Source of the DNA: Sulfurimonas sp. hsl 1-7
GTDB lineage: Bacteria; Campylobacterota; Campylobacteria; Campylobacterales; Sulfurimonadaceae
NCBI RefSeq assembly: GCF_030577135.1
Contig: NZ_JAUIRR010000001.1
Location: 186,001 to 250,000, forward strand
Direction of reading: 5' to 3'
DNA: 64,000 nucleotides
This document shows, piece by piece, positions 1 through 11,133 of this stretch. The position numbers and the translations under genes are program-made. Under the pieces are notes generated by a model. The model was not told where the DNA came from and did no database searches. It was given only the letters and a program-made list of their open reading frames with translations. Positions within the stretch are counted from its first letter, which is position 1. Each line of letters opens with the position of its first letter.

Positions 1-12
1 CAGCTAAAATAA
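1..12 (+). other. Possible 3' end of an upstream gene (ATP synthase b'?)
   Basis: The first four codons read Gln-Leu-Lys-stop in frame 1, and the next gene starts 20 bases later behind an AAGGA Shine-Dalgarno. In Campylobacterota the b' subunit gene normally precedes atpF, so this could be its tail. Twelve bases cannot prove that. Confidence 0.25.
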
Positions 13-32
13 GTCAAATATAAGGATGTAAT

Positions 33-545
33 GTGAGTAGAATTTTAGTGTTATTACTAATGGTATCAACTTATGCATTAGCATCTGAAGCAGGTCATGA
101 AAGTACTGATATAGTTCAAAGAACTGTTAACTTTTTATTATTTGCTGGACTTATTTGGTACCTTGTAGCAGAACCGGCAAAAAATTACTTCGCTTCAAGA
201 AGTAATGAAATTGCTGATGAATTAAACAAAGTTCAAGAGAAACTTAAAGAATCTGTAGAACTCAAAAAAGAAGCATTGGCTAAAATATCAGAAGCTGAAA
301 AGTTTGCTGAAGATTTGGCTGCCGCGTCTAAAAAAGAGAACAAGATTTTAAACGACAATATTATGTCTCAATGTGATTCTGATCTTGAAGTTATTGCAAA
401 ACAACATGAGACGAAAAAAGATTTTGAAACAAGAAATATGGTTGTAGAAGTTGTTGAAGAAGTTATTTCTGAAACATTGAATCAAAGTTCTGAAATTTTT
501 GATAGAGAAGCTATGGCTAACGTTATTTTAAAGAAGGTGGCATAG
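33..545 (+). CDS. atpF: F0F1 ATP synthase subunit b
   Basis: Peripheral-stalk subunit b of the F-type ATP synthase, linking the membrane sector to the F1 head. The 170-residue protein begins with a hydrophobic, signal-like stretch (about 1-18), then a membrane helix (about 32-50), then a long charged amphipathic helix rich in Lys/Glu/Ala, as expected for a stalk that dimerises as a coiled coil. The start is GTG at 33, preceded by AAGGA. It heads the visible part of the atp operon, with atpH only 3 bases downstream. An N-terminal signal-like segment before the helix is common in Campylobacterota b subunits (family knowledge). Confidence 0.92.
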   Translation: MSRILVLLLMVSTYALASEAGHESTDIVQRTVNFLLFAGLIWYLVAEPAKNYFASRSNEIADELNKVQEKLKESVELKKEALAKISEAEKFAEDLAAASKKENKILNDNIMSQCDSDLEVIAKQHETKKDFETRNMVVEVVEEVISETLNQSSEIFDREAMANVILKKVA

Positions 546-548
546 TAG

Positions 549-1082
549 ATGGAAGAATTAATAGCAAAAAGATATGTTAAAGCCTTAAAAGATGGCGTTG
601 ATTTAGCATCTATAGAAGCAATTAGCGATGTTTTTTCTGCTTTATCTGATTCTTTTAAAGATGATAAATTTATCAAAATTGTTACTAACCCAGATGTAAC
701 AATTGAAGATAAATCTAATATCTTATTAGAAGCGGTAAAACCAGCAAACTCTGAAAAACTGAATAATTTTGTAAAACTTCTTGTTGAAAACAAAAGAATC
801 GAAGTTATTCCGGCTATTTCAGTTGAGCTAAAAAAAGATATAGCAAACTCAACGAAAACTTATGAAGGTACTGTTTTTAGCGACAGTGAGTTAGATTCAA
901 AAGTTATCAGTGATTTAAGCAGCGGACTTAGTAAAAAGTTTGACTCTACAATAACTCTTAATTTTGTTAAAAATGACTTTAACGGAATTAAAGTTGCAGT
1001 AGACGGACTTGGTGTAGAGATTAATTTTTCTAAAGATAGAATTGATAATCAAATTATTCAACATATAATTAAAGCAATTTAA
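549..1082 (+). CDS. atpH: F0F1 ATP synthase subunit delta
   Basis: OSCP/delta subunit that clamps the peripheral stalk to the top of the alpha3-beta3 head. The 177-residue length is usual for the family. The N-terminal helical bundle opens with the typical 'LIAKRYVKAL' pattern, and the C-terminal beta-rich part includes 'GIKVAVDGLGVEINFS', matching the family ending. The gene lies between atpF (3-base gap) and atpA (21-base gap), so it is part of the same transcript. Confidence 0.93.
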   Translation: MEELIAKRYVKALKDGVDLASIEAISDVFSALSDSFKDDKFIKIVTNPDVTIEDKSNILLEAVKPANSEKLNNFVKLLVENKRIEVIPAISVELKKDIANSTKTYEGTVFSDSELDSKVISDLSSGLSKKFDSTITLNFVKNDFNGIKVAVDGLGVEINFSKDRIDNQIIQHIIKAI

Positions 1083-1103
1083 CTTCAAGAGAGGAGAAAA
1101 ATA

Positions 1104-2621
1104 GTGGTAGCAAAAATCCAAGCTGATGAGATCAGCTCAATAATTAAAGAACGTATCGACAACTTTGAATTAAGTGTTGATATAAATGAAACAGGTAAGA
1201 TTGTTTCTTATGCTGACGGTGTTGCAAAAGTTTACGGACTAAGCAATGTAATGGCAGGAGAAATGGTTGAATTCGAAGACGGTACTAGAGGTTTAGTAAT
1301 GAACCTTGAGGAAGCAAGTGTAGGTGTTGTTATCCTTGGTTCTGGTGACAATCTTCGTGAAGGTATGAGTGTTAAGCGTCTTGGTAAACTTCTTCGTGTA
1401 CCTGTAGGTGATGCTCTTCTTGGTCGTGTAGTTAATGCTCTTGGTGAGCCAATTGACGGTAAAGGTCCAATCGAAGCAACTGAAACTCGTTTCGTTGAAG
1501 AAAAAGCTCCTGGTATCATGGAAAGAAAATCTGTACATGAGCCTTTAGCAACTGGTATCAAAGCTATTGATGCACTAGTGCCAATCGGTCGTGGTCAACG
1601 TGAGCTTATCATCGGTGATAGACAAACTGGTAAAACTACAGTTGCTGTAGATACTATTATCAACCAAAAAGGTAATGGTGTTGTTTGTGTATACGTAGCA
1701 GTAGGTCAAAAAGAATCAACTGTAGCACAAATTGTTCGTCGTTTAGAAGAGCACGGTGCAATGGAATATACAATTATCGTATCTGCAACTGCTGCTGAAG
1801 CTGCTGCACTTCAATTCTTAGCTCCATATACTGGTGTTACAATGGGTGAATATTTCCGTGACAATGCTCGTCATGGTCTTATCGTATACGATGATTTATC
1901 TAAGCATGCGGTAGCTTACCGTGAAATGTCACTTATCCTTCGTCGTCCTCCAGGTCGTGAAGCATACCCAGGTGATGTTTTCTATGTACACTCTCGTTTA
2001 CTTGAGCGTGCTGCTAAACTTTCTGATGAAGAGGGTGCAGGTTCTTTAACTGCTCTTCCTATCATTGAGACTCAAGCTGGTGATGTTGCTGCATATATCC
2101 CAACTAACGTTATCTCAATTACAGATGGTCAAATCTTCCTAGAAACAGACCTATTCAACTCAGGTGTACGTCCGGCGATTAACGTTGGTCTTTCTGTATC
2201 TCGTGTTGGTGGTGCTGCTCAAATTAAAGCTACTAAGCAAGTTGCTGGTACTTTAAGACTTGACCTTGCTCAATACCGTGAGCTTCAAGCATTTGCTCAA
2301 TTCGCATCTGATCTTGATGAAGTTTCTCGTAAACAACTAGAGCGTGGACAAAGAATGGTAGAGGTACTTAAACAACCACCATACTCTCCACTTTCAGCTG
2401 AGAAGCAAGCAGCAATTATTTTCGCTGGTAACGCAGGTTTCTTAGATGATATGGACGCATCAGATGTTGTACGTTTTGAAGCTGAAATGTATCCATTTAT
2501 TGAAGCATCTTATCCACAAATTTTAGAGAACATTAGCAGCTCTAAGAAAATTGATGATGACACAGATGCATTACTTAAAAAAGCACTTGAAGAGTTCAAA
2601 GCTAGCTTTATAGCGTCATAA
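1104..2621 (+). CDS. atpA: F0F1 ATP synthase subunit alpha
   Basis: Non-catalytic nucleotide-binding subunit of the F1 head. The 505 residues match the family length. The Walker A motif GDRQTGKT is at residues 171-178, and the alpha signature '[17 protein letters not shown]' lies near residue 355-371. The start is GTG at 1104, 7 bases after a strong GAGGAG Shine-Dalgarno, which rules out later starts. Codon choice looks biased in the way expected of a highly expressed gene. Confidence 0.98.
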   Translation: MVAKIQADEISSIIKERIDNFELSVDINETGKIVSYADGVAKVYGLSNVMAGEMVEFEDGTRGLVMNLEEASVGVVILGSGDNLREGMSVKRLGKLLRVPVGDALLGRVVNALGEPIDGKGPIEATETRFVEEKAPGIMERKSVHEPLATGIKAIDALVPIGRGQRELIIGDRQTGKTTVAVDTIINQKGNGVVCVYVAVGQKESTVAQIVRRLEEHGAMEYTIIVSATAAEAAALQFLAPYTGVTMGEYFRDNARHGLIVYDDLSKHAVAYREMSLILRRPPGREAYPGDVFYVHSRLLERAAKLSDEEGAGSLTALPIIETQAGDVAAYIPTNVISITDGQIFLETDLFNSGVRPAINVGLSVSRVGGAAQIKATKQVAGTLRLDLAQYRELQAFAQFASDLDEVSRKQLERGQRMVEVLKQPPYSPLSAEKQAAIIFAGNAGFLDDMDASDVVRFEAEMYPFIEASYPQILENISSSKKIDDDTDALLKKALEEFKASFIAS

Positions 2622-2631
2622 GGGATACTTA

Positions 2632-4928
<2,297 letters not shown>

Positions 4929-4952
4929 GCTTTTTTAATATAAAGGACTGTA

Positions 4953-5345
4953 ATGGATAAGTTTAAACTTGAAATCCTAACGCCTAACGGTGAAATCTTT
5001 AACGGTGAAGCTGTTAGCGTAGTTCTTCCTGGTATAGAGGGAGAATTCGGTGTTTTAGCTGGCCATGCTGCACTAACAACATTGTTAGAAGCTGGTGTAG
5101 TTGATGTCGAAAAAGAGGATAAATCAGTCGAATCTATTGTTATTAACTGGGGCGTTGCTCATGTTAATGAAGAAAAAGTTGTTGTTTTAGTTGAAGGTGC
5201 TGCAGCTATTCGTGGTGAAAACGAATCTGAAATTGCTAATGCTATTGATGCAGCGAAAAAACTTATTAACGAAATTGCAGACTCTAGTGCTGCAATTGCT
5301 GCTGTATCAGCTAAAATTGAAACAGCTGCACAAAAGTTACTATAA
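4953..5345 (+). CDS. atpC: F0F1 ATP synthase subunit epsilon
   Basis: Epsilon subunit of the rotor, coupling gamma to the c-ring and damping ATP hydrolysis. The 130 residues show the N-terminal beta-sandwich signature 'LEILTPNGEIF' and 'LPGIEGEFGVLAGHAALTTLL', followed by a C-terminal helical hairpin rich in Ala. It starts 24 bases after atpD and the next gene, a TolQ-like protein, starts 3 bases after its stop, so the atp and tol blocks are contiguous with no visible terminator between them. Confidence 0.95.
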   Translation: MDKFKLEILTPNGEIFNGEAVSVVLPGIEGEFGVLAGHAALTTLLEAGVVDVEKEDKSVESIVINWGVAHVNEEKVVVLVEGAAAIRGENESEIANAIDAAKKLINEIADSSAAIAAVSAKIETAAQKLL

Positions 5346-5348
5346 TAG

Positions 5349-5915
5349 ATGATTAACAATATAATAGATTTTTATTTAAAATCTCATCCGGTTACTATTG
5401 GAGTACTCGCATTACTTGCAGTATATTTTATAGTTTTAAACTGGGTGTTTTTCTACCGCTATTTTTCTCTTAACACGTGGCTAAAAAATGAAAGTGCTTC
5501 ACTTGAAGCACTTTTACTTGGTGCCACAAGAGTAAATGAGAACTCTTTTTTAAATAACTTTGTGAAATCAAGTAATTTTATTTCAAAAGAAGTTTTACAA
5601 TTAGGCCAGTTGGCTGCCACAAAAGAAGCAACAAAAGGTCTTTCTATACTTTCTGTATTTGCTTCAACCACACCGTTTATCGGGCTTTTTGGTACTGTGG
5701 TTTCTATCCTTGATACTTTTACGCACATAGGGCAAACAACAGGAAGTATGTCTGTGATCTCAACAGGTGTATCAGATGCATTAATAGCAACAGCTGCAGG
5801 TATATTTGTGGCAATATTCTCTTACACATATCACCAAATTTTAAAACGATTATCTTATGATGTTATTAGTCATATACAGATGCAAAGTGATGCACTTTTA
5901 GCTCGTAAGGCTTAA
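5349..5915 (+). CDS. tolQ: TolQ/ExbB-family proton-channel motor subunit
   Basis: MotA/TolQ/ExbB-family inner-membrane protein of 188 residues. It has one N-terminal membrane helix (about 17-37), a cytoplasmic loop, then two helices around 100-120 and 140-165 with the family pattern 'ASTTPFIGLFGTVVSILDTF' and 'GVSDALIATAAGIFVAI'. It forms the proton-driven motor with the next gene. Because tolB, pal and cpoB follow, the Tol envelope-stability role is more likely than TonB-linked iron uptake; databases often call this protein ExbB in this phylum. The start is ATG 3 bases after atpC. Confidence 0.85.
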   Translation: MINNIIDFYLKSHPVTIGVLALLAVYFIVLNWVFFYRYFSLNTWLKNESASLEALLLGATRVNENSFLNNFVKSSNFISKEVLQLGQLAATKEATKGLSILSVFASTTPFIGLFGTVVSILDTFTHIGQTTGSMSVISTGVSDALIATAAGIFVAIFSYTYHQILKRLSYDVISHIQMQSDALLARKA

Positions 5916-5918
5916 GAT

Positions 5919-6311
5919 ATGTTATATGATTGGGATGAAAAACCTGAACTTAACATTACGCCACTTGTTGACGTAATGCTTGTTCTTTTAGCAATTTTAA
6001 TGGTTATTGCTCCAAACATAATCTTTGAGGAAAATATAAAACTTCCTCAGGGTTCTACTACAAAACAGATATCTAAAATTCCACCTGTTCATATTACAAT
6101 AGATGAAGAAAAAAATATACAGGTGAATAAAGAAAACTTTTTACTTAACGGTTTTCAAGACAATTTTTATCTATATGCAAACAAATTGGATAAAAAAGCA
6201 ACTGTACTTATCAGTGCAGATGAAAGTTTAGATTATGGTATTGTTATGTCTATATTAGCAGCTGTAAAACAAGCTGGATTTACTGAGGTCTCTTTAGCTA
6301 CCAATGGTTAG
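5919..6311 (+). CDS. tolR: TolR/ExbD-family motor subunit
   Basis: Biopolymer transport protein of 130 residues with a single N-terminal membrane helix (about 15-36). The helix carries the essential Asp of the family in 'LNITPLVDVMLVLLAILMV'. A periplasmic domain follows, ending 'YGIVMSILAAVKQAGFTEVSLATNG', the usual ExbD/TolR ending. It lies 3 bases after tolQ and its stop overlaps the start of the TolA/TonB-like gene by 8 bases, indicating coupled translation. Confidence 0.88.
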   Translation: MLYDWDEKPELNITPLVDVMLVLLAILMVIAPNIIFEENIKLPQGSTTKQISKIPPVHITIDEEKNIQVNKENFLLNGFQDNFYLYANKLDKKATVLISADESLDYGIVMSILAAVKQAGFTEVSLATNG

Positions 6312-7035
6312 GGACGATAAATATTTTTATATCAGTGGTTTTATATCACTGTCTCTTTTTCTATTTTTTTTCGCTCTTTTTGCGATCCTTCTTTTTAGCG
6401 CATCACAAACAAAAAAATACGGTTTAAAAAAAGACAACTATGTCTCTATTTCACTCAATATACCTGTCGTTACAAAGCCTCATACAAAAAAGAAAGTTGA
6501 AAAAGCGCCATCAATAGTTACGGAGAGTAATGAAGTGACAAAAGATGTTGATGTAAATGATCTCTTTAGCGATGTATGGACACAGAAGATCGACCATACG
6601 CAAACGAAACCTAAAAAAATAAACTCTAAAAGAATACAAGAGATCTCAAAAAGAGTGAAAACAAGTAAAACAAATGAAGTTGAATCTATCTCTGAAAAAC
6701 TTAAAAGTCTAGATGCTACAAACAATGATCAAGAGCAACAAAGCAGTTCAACTGCGGATGAAGTTAATGAATATTTAGCTAAAATTCAAGCAATAGTTTA
6801 CGATAATTTCTCTCCCCCTATGAATTCAGAGGGGAATACTGTAAAGATCGTAATAGAACTTGATGCAATCGGTAAAATGTTAGATTTTAGAGTATTAACG
6901 TATTCATCTAATGAGGCTTTAAATCAAGAAGCTGATAAGATAAAAATGAGACTTGCTAACATTATGTTTCCTCAAAACCCCGATCATCATTCATTTAGAG
7001 CTATTATAAATTTAATTCCAGAAAACAAGGAGTAG
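6304..7035 (+). CDS. TolA/TonB-like envelope-spanning protein
   Basis: Protein of 243 residues with one N-terminal membrane anchor (about 9-33), a long Lys/Ser/Thr/Glu-rich linker through the periplasm (about 55-155), and a C-terminal domain 'YLAKIQAIVYDNFSPPMNSEGNTVKIVIELDAIGKMLDFRVLTYSS' typical of TolA/TonB C-terminal folds. It would transmit the TolQR motor force to TolB-Pal. It overlaps tolR by 8 bases and precedes tolB. The position identifies it as the TolA equivalent; sequence alone would also allow TonB. Confidence 0.8.
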   Translation: MVRDDKYFYISGFISLSLFLFFFALFAILLFSASQTKKYGLKKDNYVSISLNIPVVTKPHTKKKVEKAPSIVTESNEVTKDVDVNDLFSDVWTQKIDHTQTKPKKINSKRIQEISKRVKTSKTNEVESISEKLKSLDATNNDQEQQSSSTADEVNEYLAKIQAIVYDNFSPPMNSEGNTVKIVIELDAIGKMLDFRVLTYSSNEALNQEADKIKMRLANIMFPQNPDHHSFRAIINLIPENKE

Positions 7036-7037
7036 TT

Positions 7038-8285
7038 TTGAAGTTATTATTTTCACTCTTAATTACATTTATATTATCATTTGCAAATGATGCGACAATA
7101 GATGTTGTAAAAAAAGTTGATTCTTTACCGTCATTGGCACTAGAAGATGCATCTATAAGTTATGATGACACATTTAAATTACAAGTGTTTAAATCATTGG
7201 TAGCTGACTTAAACGTTATATCTATTTTTAATGTTGATAGACACCATAGAATTGCAAGTTTTAATAATACAGATGTATTAGTTGAAAATAAAGATCAAAA
7301 CTATGTTCTTAGATATATGATGCAAGAAGATGATAACGGGGCATTAAACTTATCTATAAAGCTCTTGAATAAAAATGAAGAAGTGTTTTCCAAGAACTAC
7401 AAAGTAAGTAAGCAAAATCTGTATGTGTTTATCTCTCATGCTATAGCATATGATATTAACGAGTTTATGGGTGAGCCGTCAGTTGAGTGGATGAAAAGAA
7501 AAGTTATTTTTTCTCGTATTGTTGGACCTAAGAAAAGTGAAATAGTAATATCGGATTATACTTTAAGATATCAGCATGTAATCGTTAAGGGTGGTTTTAA
7601 CGTTTTTCCTAAATGGGCTGATAAAAGACAAAAAGGGTTCTACTATACATCTTTAGATGCAAAACCTACTTTAAAATATGTGGATATTACAACTGCTAAA
7701 ATAGAGAGTTTGATATCTTCAGACGGTATGTTAGTTTGTTCTGACGTTAGTACTGACGGTAAAACTTTACTATTGACTATGGCACCGAAAGGGCAGCCGG
7801 ATATCTATACATATAACGTAGATAGCAAAAAATATAAAAGAGTTACAAAATACAGTGGTATTGATGTAAATGCACAATTTATGTCAAGGGATAAAATTGT
7901 GTTTATCTCATCACGTCTTGGTTATCCGAATGTTTTTTCAAAAAAACTTAATACTAATGAAGTAGAACAATTAGTTTATTACGGTAAAAATAACTCAGCT
8001 TGTAGTGCTCACGGTGAATATGTAGTATATAAAGCGCGTGAAAGTTCAAATAGCTTTAGTGAAAATACATTTAATTTACACCTTATCTCTACAAAATCTG
8101 ATTTTATTAGACGTTTAACAGCAACCGGGATCAATGAATTTCCTAGATTTTCAAAAGACGGTGATGCTATTATTTTTATTAAAAACTATAAAAACCAAAG
8201 TTCGATCGGTATCATTAGATTGAAGTATAATAAAAATTATCTCTTCCCATTAAGATACGGACGTGTTCAATCGATGGATTGGTAA
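7038..8285 (+). CDS. tolB: Tol-Pal system beta-propeller protein TolB
   Basis: Periplasmic TolB of 415 residues: a short signal peptide (about 1-16, ending near 'SFANDA'), an N-terminal alpha/beta domain with 'LQVFKSLVADLNVISIFNVD', and a C-terminal beta-propeller made of WD-like repeats such as 'YYTSLDAKPTLKYVD', 'DGKTLLLTMAPKGQPDIYTYN' and 'KIVFISSRLGYPNVFSKKL'. It bridges Pal and the inner-membrane Tol proteins. The start is TTG at 7038, placed 5 bases after AAGGAG, which supports this weak codon. Confidence 0.9.
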   Translation: MKLLFSLLITFILSFANDATIDVVKKVDSLPSLALEDASISYDDTFKLQVFKSLVADLNVISIFNVDRHHRIASFNNTDVLVENKDQNYVLRYMMQEDDNGALNLSIKLLNKNEEVFSKNYKVSKQNLYVFISHAIAYDINEFMGEPSVEWMKRKVIFSRIVGPKKSEIVISDYTLRYQHVIVKGGFNVFPKWADKRQKGFYYTSLDAKPTLKYVDITTAKIESLISSDGMLVCSDVSTDGKTLLLTMAPKGQPDIYTYNVDSKKYKRVTKYSGIDVNAQFMSRDKIVFISSRLGYPNVFSKKLNTNEVEQLVYYGKNNSACSAHGEYVVYKARESSNSFSENTFNLHLISTKSDFIRRLTATGINEFPRFSKDGDAIIFIKNYKNQSSIGIIRLKYNKNYLFPLRYGRVQSMDW

Positions 8286-8300
8286 CAATTAATATTTTTC

Positions 8301-8309
8301 TGGTATAAT
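8301..8309 (+). promoter_or_regulatory. Extended -10 promoter before pal
   Basis: TGG followed by TATAAT (8304-8309) lies 32 bases upstream of the pal start in an AT-rich gap. It is the extended -10 form typical of Campylobacterota sigma-70 promoters. It could give pal and cpoB transcription independent of the atp/tol operon. Confidence 0.55.
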
Positions 8310-8341
8310 ATTTCAAATTATAATTTCGAAGGATTTAAGAT

Positions 8342-8890
8342 ATGAAAAGTTTAGTACTTTCTAGCGTTGCTGTAGCACTTTTAGTATTTAGTGGATGTAG
8401 TTCAAAAGAGCCTGCTGTTGATTCAAAAGCTCAAGAATCTACTGAAAAAGTTGAAGAGGTGCAAGCACCGGCTACTGAGACTGTTGCAGGAGAGGAAAGT
8501 GTTGTAGACTCTAGCACAAATGAAATCTCTAGATTAAGTATGGATGAAGTAGAAAGTAAATTACCAACTATCTATTTTGCTTTTGATAAATTCAATATCT
8601 CGACTCAAGCACAAGAGAAAATCGTAACTGCTGCTGAACTTGGTAAAACAGGTGCAAAACCTTACTCTGTAAAATTAGAAGGTAACTGTGATGAGTGGGG
8701 AAGCGATGAGTATAACTTTGCTTTAGGTTTAAAACGTACGGAAGCTGTTAAAAACGCTTTAGTTAATGAAGGAATCGATGCATCTCGTATCTCAATGGTA
8801 AGTTACGGTGAAAGCAATCCTGTATGTACTGATAAAACTAAAGAGTGCTGGGCACAAAACCGTAGAGTAAACTTTAAACTTCTTCCATAA
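8342..8890 (+). CDS. pal: Peptidoglycan-associated lipoprotein Pal
   Basis: Outer-membrane lipoprotein of 182 residues. A signal peptide ends in the lipobox 'LVFSGC' (Cys19), an acidic linker follows, then an OmpA-like domain (about 75-180) with 'IYFAFDKFNISTQAQEKI', 'LEGNCDEWGSDEYNFALGLKRTEAVKNAL' and 'NRRVNFKL', which binds diaminopimelate in peptidoglycan. AAGGA precedes the ATG. It is the final partner of the Tol chain. Confidence 0.95.
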   Translation: MKSLVLSSVAVALLVFSGCSSKEPAVDSKAQESTEKVEEVQAPATETVAGEESVVDSSTNEISRLSMDEVESKLPTIYFAFDKFNISTQAQEKIVTAAELGKTGAKPYSVKLEGNCDEWGSDEYNFALGLKRTEAVKNALVNEGIDASRISMVSYGESNPVCTDKTKECWAQNRRVNFKLLP

Positions 8891-8899
8891 GTTTTATAG

Positions 8900-9808
8900 A
8901 TGAAACGCACTACAATAATTTTATTACTTAGTGCTGCTGCATCTCTTTCTCTCAATTGTGCCGAGCCATCAGCGTTCGGTGCAGGAGATCTTTCAAGCGA
9001 CAGTCCATACGGGCTTACTCCAGATGAAAAAGTTATATTAGAAACTAAGAAAAAACTTAAAAAAGTTGATCTTAGTACAAAAACTCATGCTTCACAATTG
9101 GACTCATTGAGAGAAAGAATTGATGGACTTCAAGATATTATAGAAGCACTAAGTAGAAAATCACATAACAATAAAATCGCATTAAAAGAGTTACAAAATA
9201 AAGATAAATTAGATGATGAAAACTCTAATGAATATCAGAAAAGACTCTCTGAAGTAGTACAACAAGATTCACAAAGCATTAAAACTTTACAAGAGCAGGT
9301 ATTAGAACTATCTAAGCTTGTAGATCAGATAAATGCAAATTATGTTTCTAAACAAGAGTTTAATGATTTGGTAACAGATATTAATGACTTTAAAACTCTT
9401 GTAGCTAAAGAGCTAAAAAATGGATCGCACAAAGCTGCAAATACAAAAAAAGTAGCAAGTGCAGAGATTTACAATAGTGCAAAAAAGAATTTTGATAAAA
9501 AACTTTATATAAAAGCGATAGAAGAATATACTGAACTTATCGCTAGAAAGTATAAACCTGCATATTCACATTATATGCTGGGAGAGATCTATTATAAACG
9601 TAAAGATTACGGTAAAGCGATATCTTATTTTAAGAAATCATCTAATCTTTATGCAAAAGCGTCTTATATGCCAACGTTAATGTTACATACGGCAATATCG
9701 ATGGAAAAGACGGGGGATAAAGGGCATGCACAATCTTTTTATCAAGCTATAATTAAAAAGTATCCAAATTCAAATGAAGCCAAAGAGGCGAAAAAACTTT
9801 TGAATTAA
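8900..9808 (+). CDS. cpoB: Tol-Pal accessory protein CpoB/YbgF-like (coiled coil plus TPR)
   Basis: Secreted protein of 302 residues with a signal peptide (about 1-20), a central Leu/Lys/Glu heptad-rich coiled coil (about 50-165) and a C-terminal tetratricopeptide domain (about 190-302) with 'YNSAKKNFDKKLYIKAIEEYTELIARKY', 'YMLGEIYYKRKDYGKAISYFKKS' and 'GHAQSFYQAIIKKYPNSNEAKEAKKLL'. The layout matches CpoB, which coordinates outer-membrane constriction with peptidoglycan synthesis in other bacteria. The coiled coil is longer than in E. coli CpoB. It follows pal by 9 bases. Confidence 0.85.
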   Translation: MKRTTIILLLSAAASLSLNCAEPSAFGAGDLSSDSPYGLTPDEKVILETKKKLKKVDLSTKTHASQLDSLRERIDGLQDIIEALSRKSHNNKIALKELQNKDKLDDENSNEYQKRLSEVVQQDSQSIKTLQEQVLELSKLVDQINANYVSKQEFNDLVTDINDFKTLVAKELKNGSHKAANTKKVASAEIYNSAKKNFDKKLYIKAIEEYTELIARKYKPAYSHYMLGEIYYKRKDYGKAISYFKKSSNLYAKASYMPTLMLHTAISMEKTGDKGHAQSFYQAIIKKYPNSNEAKEAKKLLN

Positions 9809-9816
9809 TGTTTTTA

Positions 9817-9825
9817 TGTTAAAAT
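9817..9825 (+). promoter_or_regulatory. Extended -10 promoter before slyD
   Basis: TGT followed by TAAAAT (9820-9825) sits 29 bases before the slyD ATG, in the only sizeable gap of this stretch. It suggests that slyD and the genes after it can be transcribed separately from the Tol block. Confidence 0.5.
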
Positions 9826-9854
9826 CTCGAAATTAATTAAATAAAGGTTATATA

Positions 9855-10376
9855 ATGGCAATCGAAGCAAATCAAATCGTATCTATAGAATATGAAGTAC
9901 GTGACGGAGATAAAGTAGTAGATAGTAATGTTGGTGCAAACCCATTAGTATTTATGTTTGGAAAAGGGCAAATCATTCCTGGTTTAGAAGATGGAATTAA
10001 AGGTATGTCAATCGGTGAAAAAGCTGACGTTCTAGTAAAACCAGCTGATGCATACGGTGAATACAATGCAGAAGCTACACAAGAAGTTCCAAAAGAGCAA
10101 TTCGCTGGAATCGATTTACAAGAGGGTATGACACTTTACGGTCAAGGTGAAGATGGTTCAACTGTACAAGTTATCGTTAAAGAGATCAAAGATGCAGCTG
10201 TAATTATTGACTTTAACCACCCACTAGCTGGAAAAGATTTAATGTTCACTGTAACTATTAACAATATTAGAGAAGCATCTGCTGAAGAAGCTATGACTGG
10301 TATTCCAGAAGAAAATAAACCAGCAGAATCAGGATGTTGTGGAACTGGTGGCGGCAGCGGCTGTGGATGTCACTAA
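9855..10376 (+). CDS. slyD: FKBP-type peptidyl-prolyl isomerase, SlyD family
   Basis: Cytoplasmic proline isomerase/chaperone of 173 residues. The FKBP half contains 'VSIEYEVRDGDKVVDSN' and 'PLVFMFGKGQIIPGLEDGIKGMSIGEKADVLVKPADAYGEY', with the insert-in-flap domain between about 70 and 125. The tail ends in a Cys/Gly/His-rich metal-binding segment 'GCCGTGGGSGCGCH', as in nickel-binding SlyD, where it helps hydrogenase maturation (family knowledge). The tail codons overlap the start of the next gene. Confidence 0.95.
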   Translation: MAIEANQIVSIEYEVRDGDKVVDSNVGANPLVFMFGKGQIIPGLEDGIKGMSIGEKADVLVKPADAYGEYNAEATQEVPKEQFAGIDLQEGMTLYGQGEDGSTVQVIVKEIKDAAVIIDFNHPLAGKDLMFTVTINNIREASAEEAMTGIPEENKPAESGCCGTGGGSGCGCH

Positions 10377-11133
10377 TTTCGTAACAGCTTCTGAAGCGTC
10401 AAGCCAAGCTTTTAAAACAGCAACACTGTTAAAATCGCTTACTATAAACGCCCTTATTATGGGTGAAAATGGTGTAGGTAAAAGAACTTTAGCGTCTTTT
10501 ATCTTACCAAACGCAACAGCAATAAATGGATCAAATTATGAAGAACTTTTACAAGCAATGGAAAGTTCTAATGAAATAATTATTACAGATATTGATACCT
10601 TCCCAAATATAAAACTTTTAATTGATACTATAAAAACAAACAAGGTCAGAGTTATTGCGACATCTAAACAGTCGTTTAGTAATGAATATCTTGATGATAT
10701 ATTTAGTGTAAAATTTGACATTCCTCCGTTATCGGCAAGAGAGGAAGATGTTCAAGAACTAATAGAAGTTTTTGTAAAAGATGCAGTAAAGTTATTTGGT
10801 GGTGAAAATAAGTTTAATATTAAAGACTTTAAACCGGATTTATCAGATAATGCTAATTCGTTAAGAAGACAAGTGATGATAAGTTACCTATTACAAGATA
10901 TTGACGATAAAGAGTTGATGGATATTATAGAAAACTATCTGTTTGACAAATTAGGTTCAAACAGTGATTATAGAAACTATTTATATCTCTATGAAGTTCC
11001 TTTAATTCGAGCAGGGTTAACAAAATTTAAGTCGCAATTACAATTATCTGATAGATTAGGACTAAACAGAAATACATTAAGAAAAAAGATTTCTGATAAT
11101 AAAGAGTATTTACAAGGAGAAAATGATGAGTAA
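10363..11133 (+). CDS. Shortened NtrC-like/Fis-type regulator without GAFTGA
   Basis: Protein of 256 residues related to sigma-54 enhancer-binding proteins. It has a P-loop 'GENGVGK' near the N-terminus, a Walker B-like 'EIIITDID', the conserved 'PPLSAREEDVQELIEVF' segment and a C-terminal Fis-type helix-turn-helix 'LGLNRNTLRKKISDNKEYL'. The stretch between Walker A and Walker B is very short and the GAFTGA loop that contacts sigma-54 is absent, so activation of sigma-54 RNA polymerase is unlikely. The start is uncertain: GTG at 10363 (chosen, 14-base overlap with slyD) or GTG at 10339. Its stop overlaps fabD. Confidence 0.75.
   Translation: MDVTNFVTASEASSQAFKTATLLKSLTINALIMGENGVGKRTLASFILPNATAINGSNYEELLQAMESSNEIIITDIDTFPNIKLLIDTIKTNKVRVIATSKQSFSNEYLDDIFSVKFDIPPLSAREEDVQELIEVFVKDAVKLFGGENKFNIKDFKPDLSDNANSLRRQVMISYLLQDIDDKELMDIIENYLFDKLGSNSDYRNYLYLYEVPLIRAGLTKFKSQLQLSDRLGLNRNTLRKKISDNKEYLQGENDE

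Noticed and set aside
1232-1561. Open frames on the minus strand of atpA
   Set aside because: They lie wholly inside a highly conserved atpA and come from its strong codon bias; there is no Shine-Dalgarno and no plausible domain.
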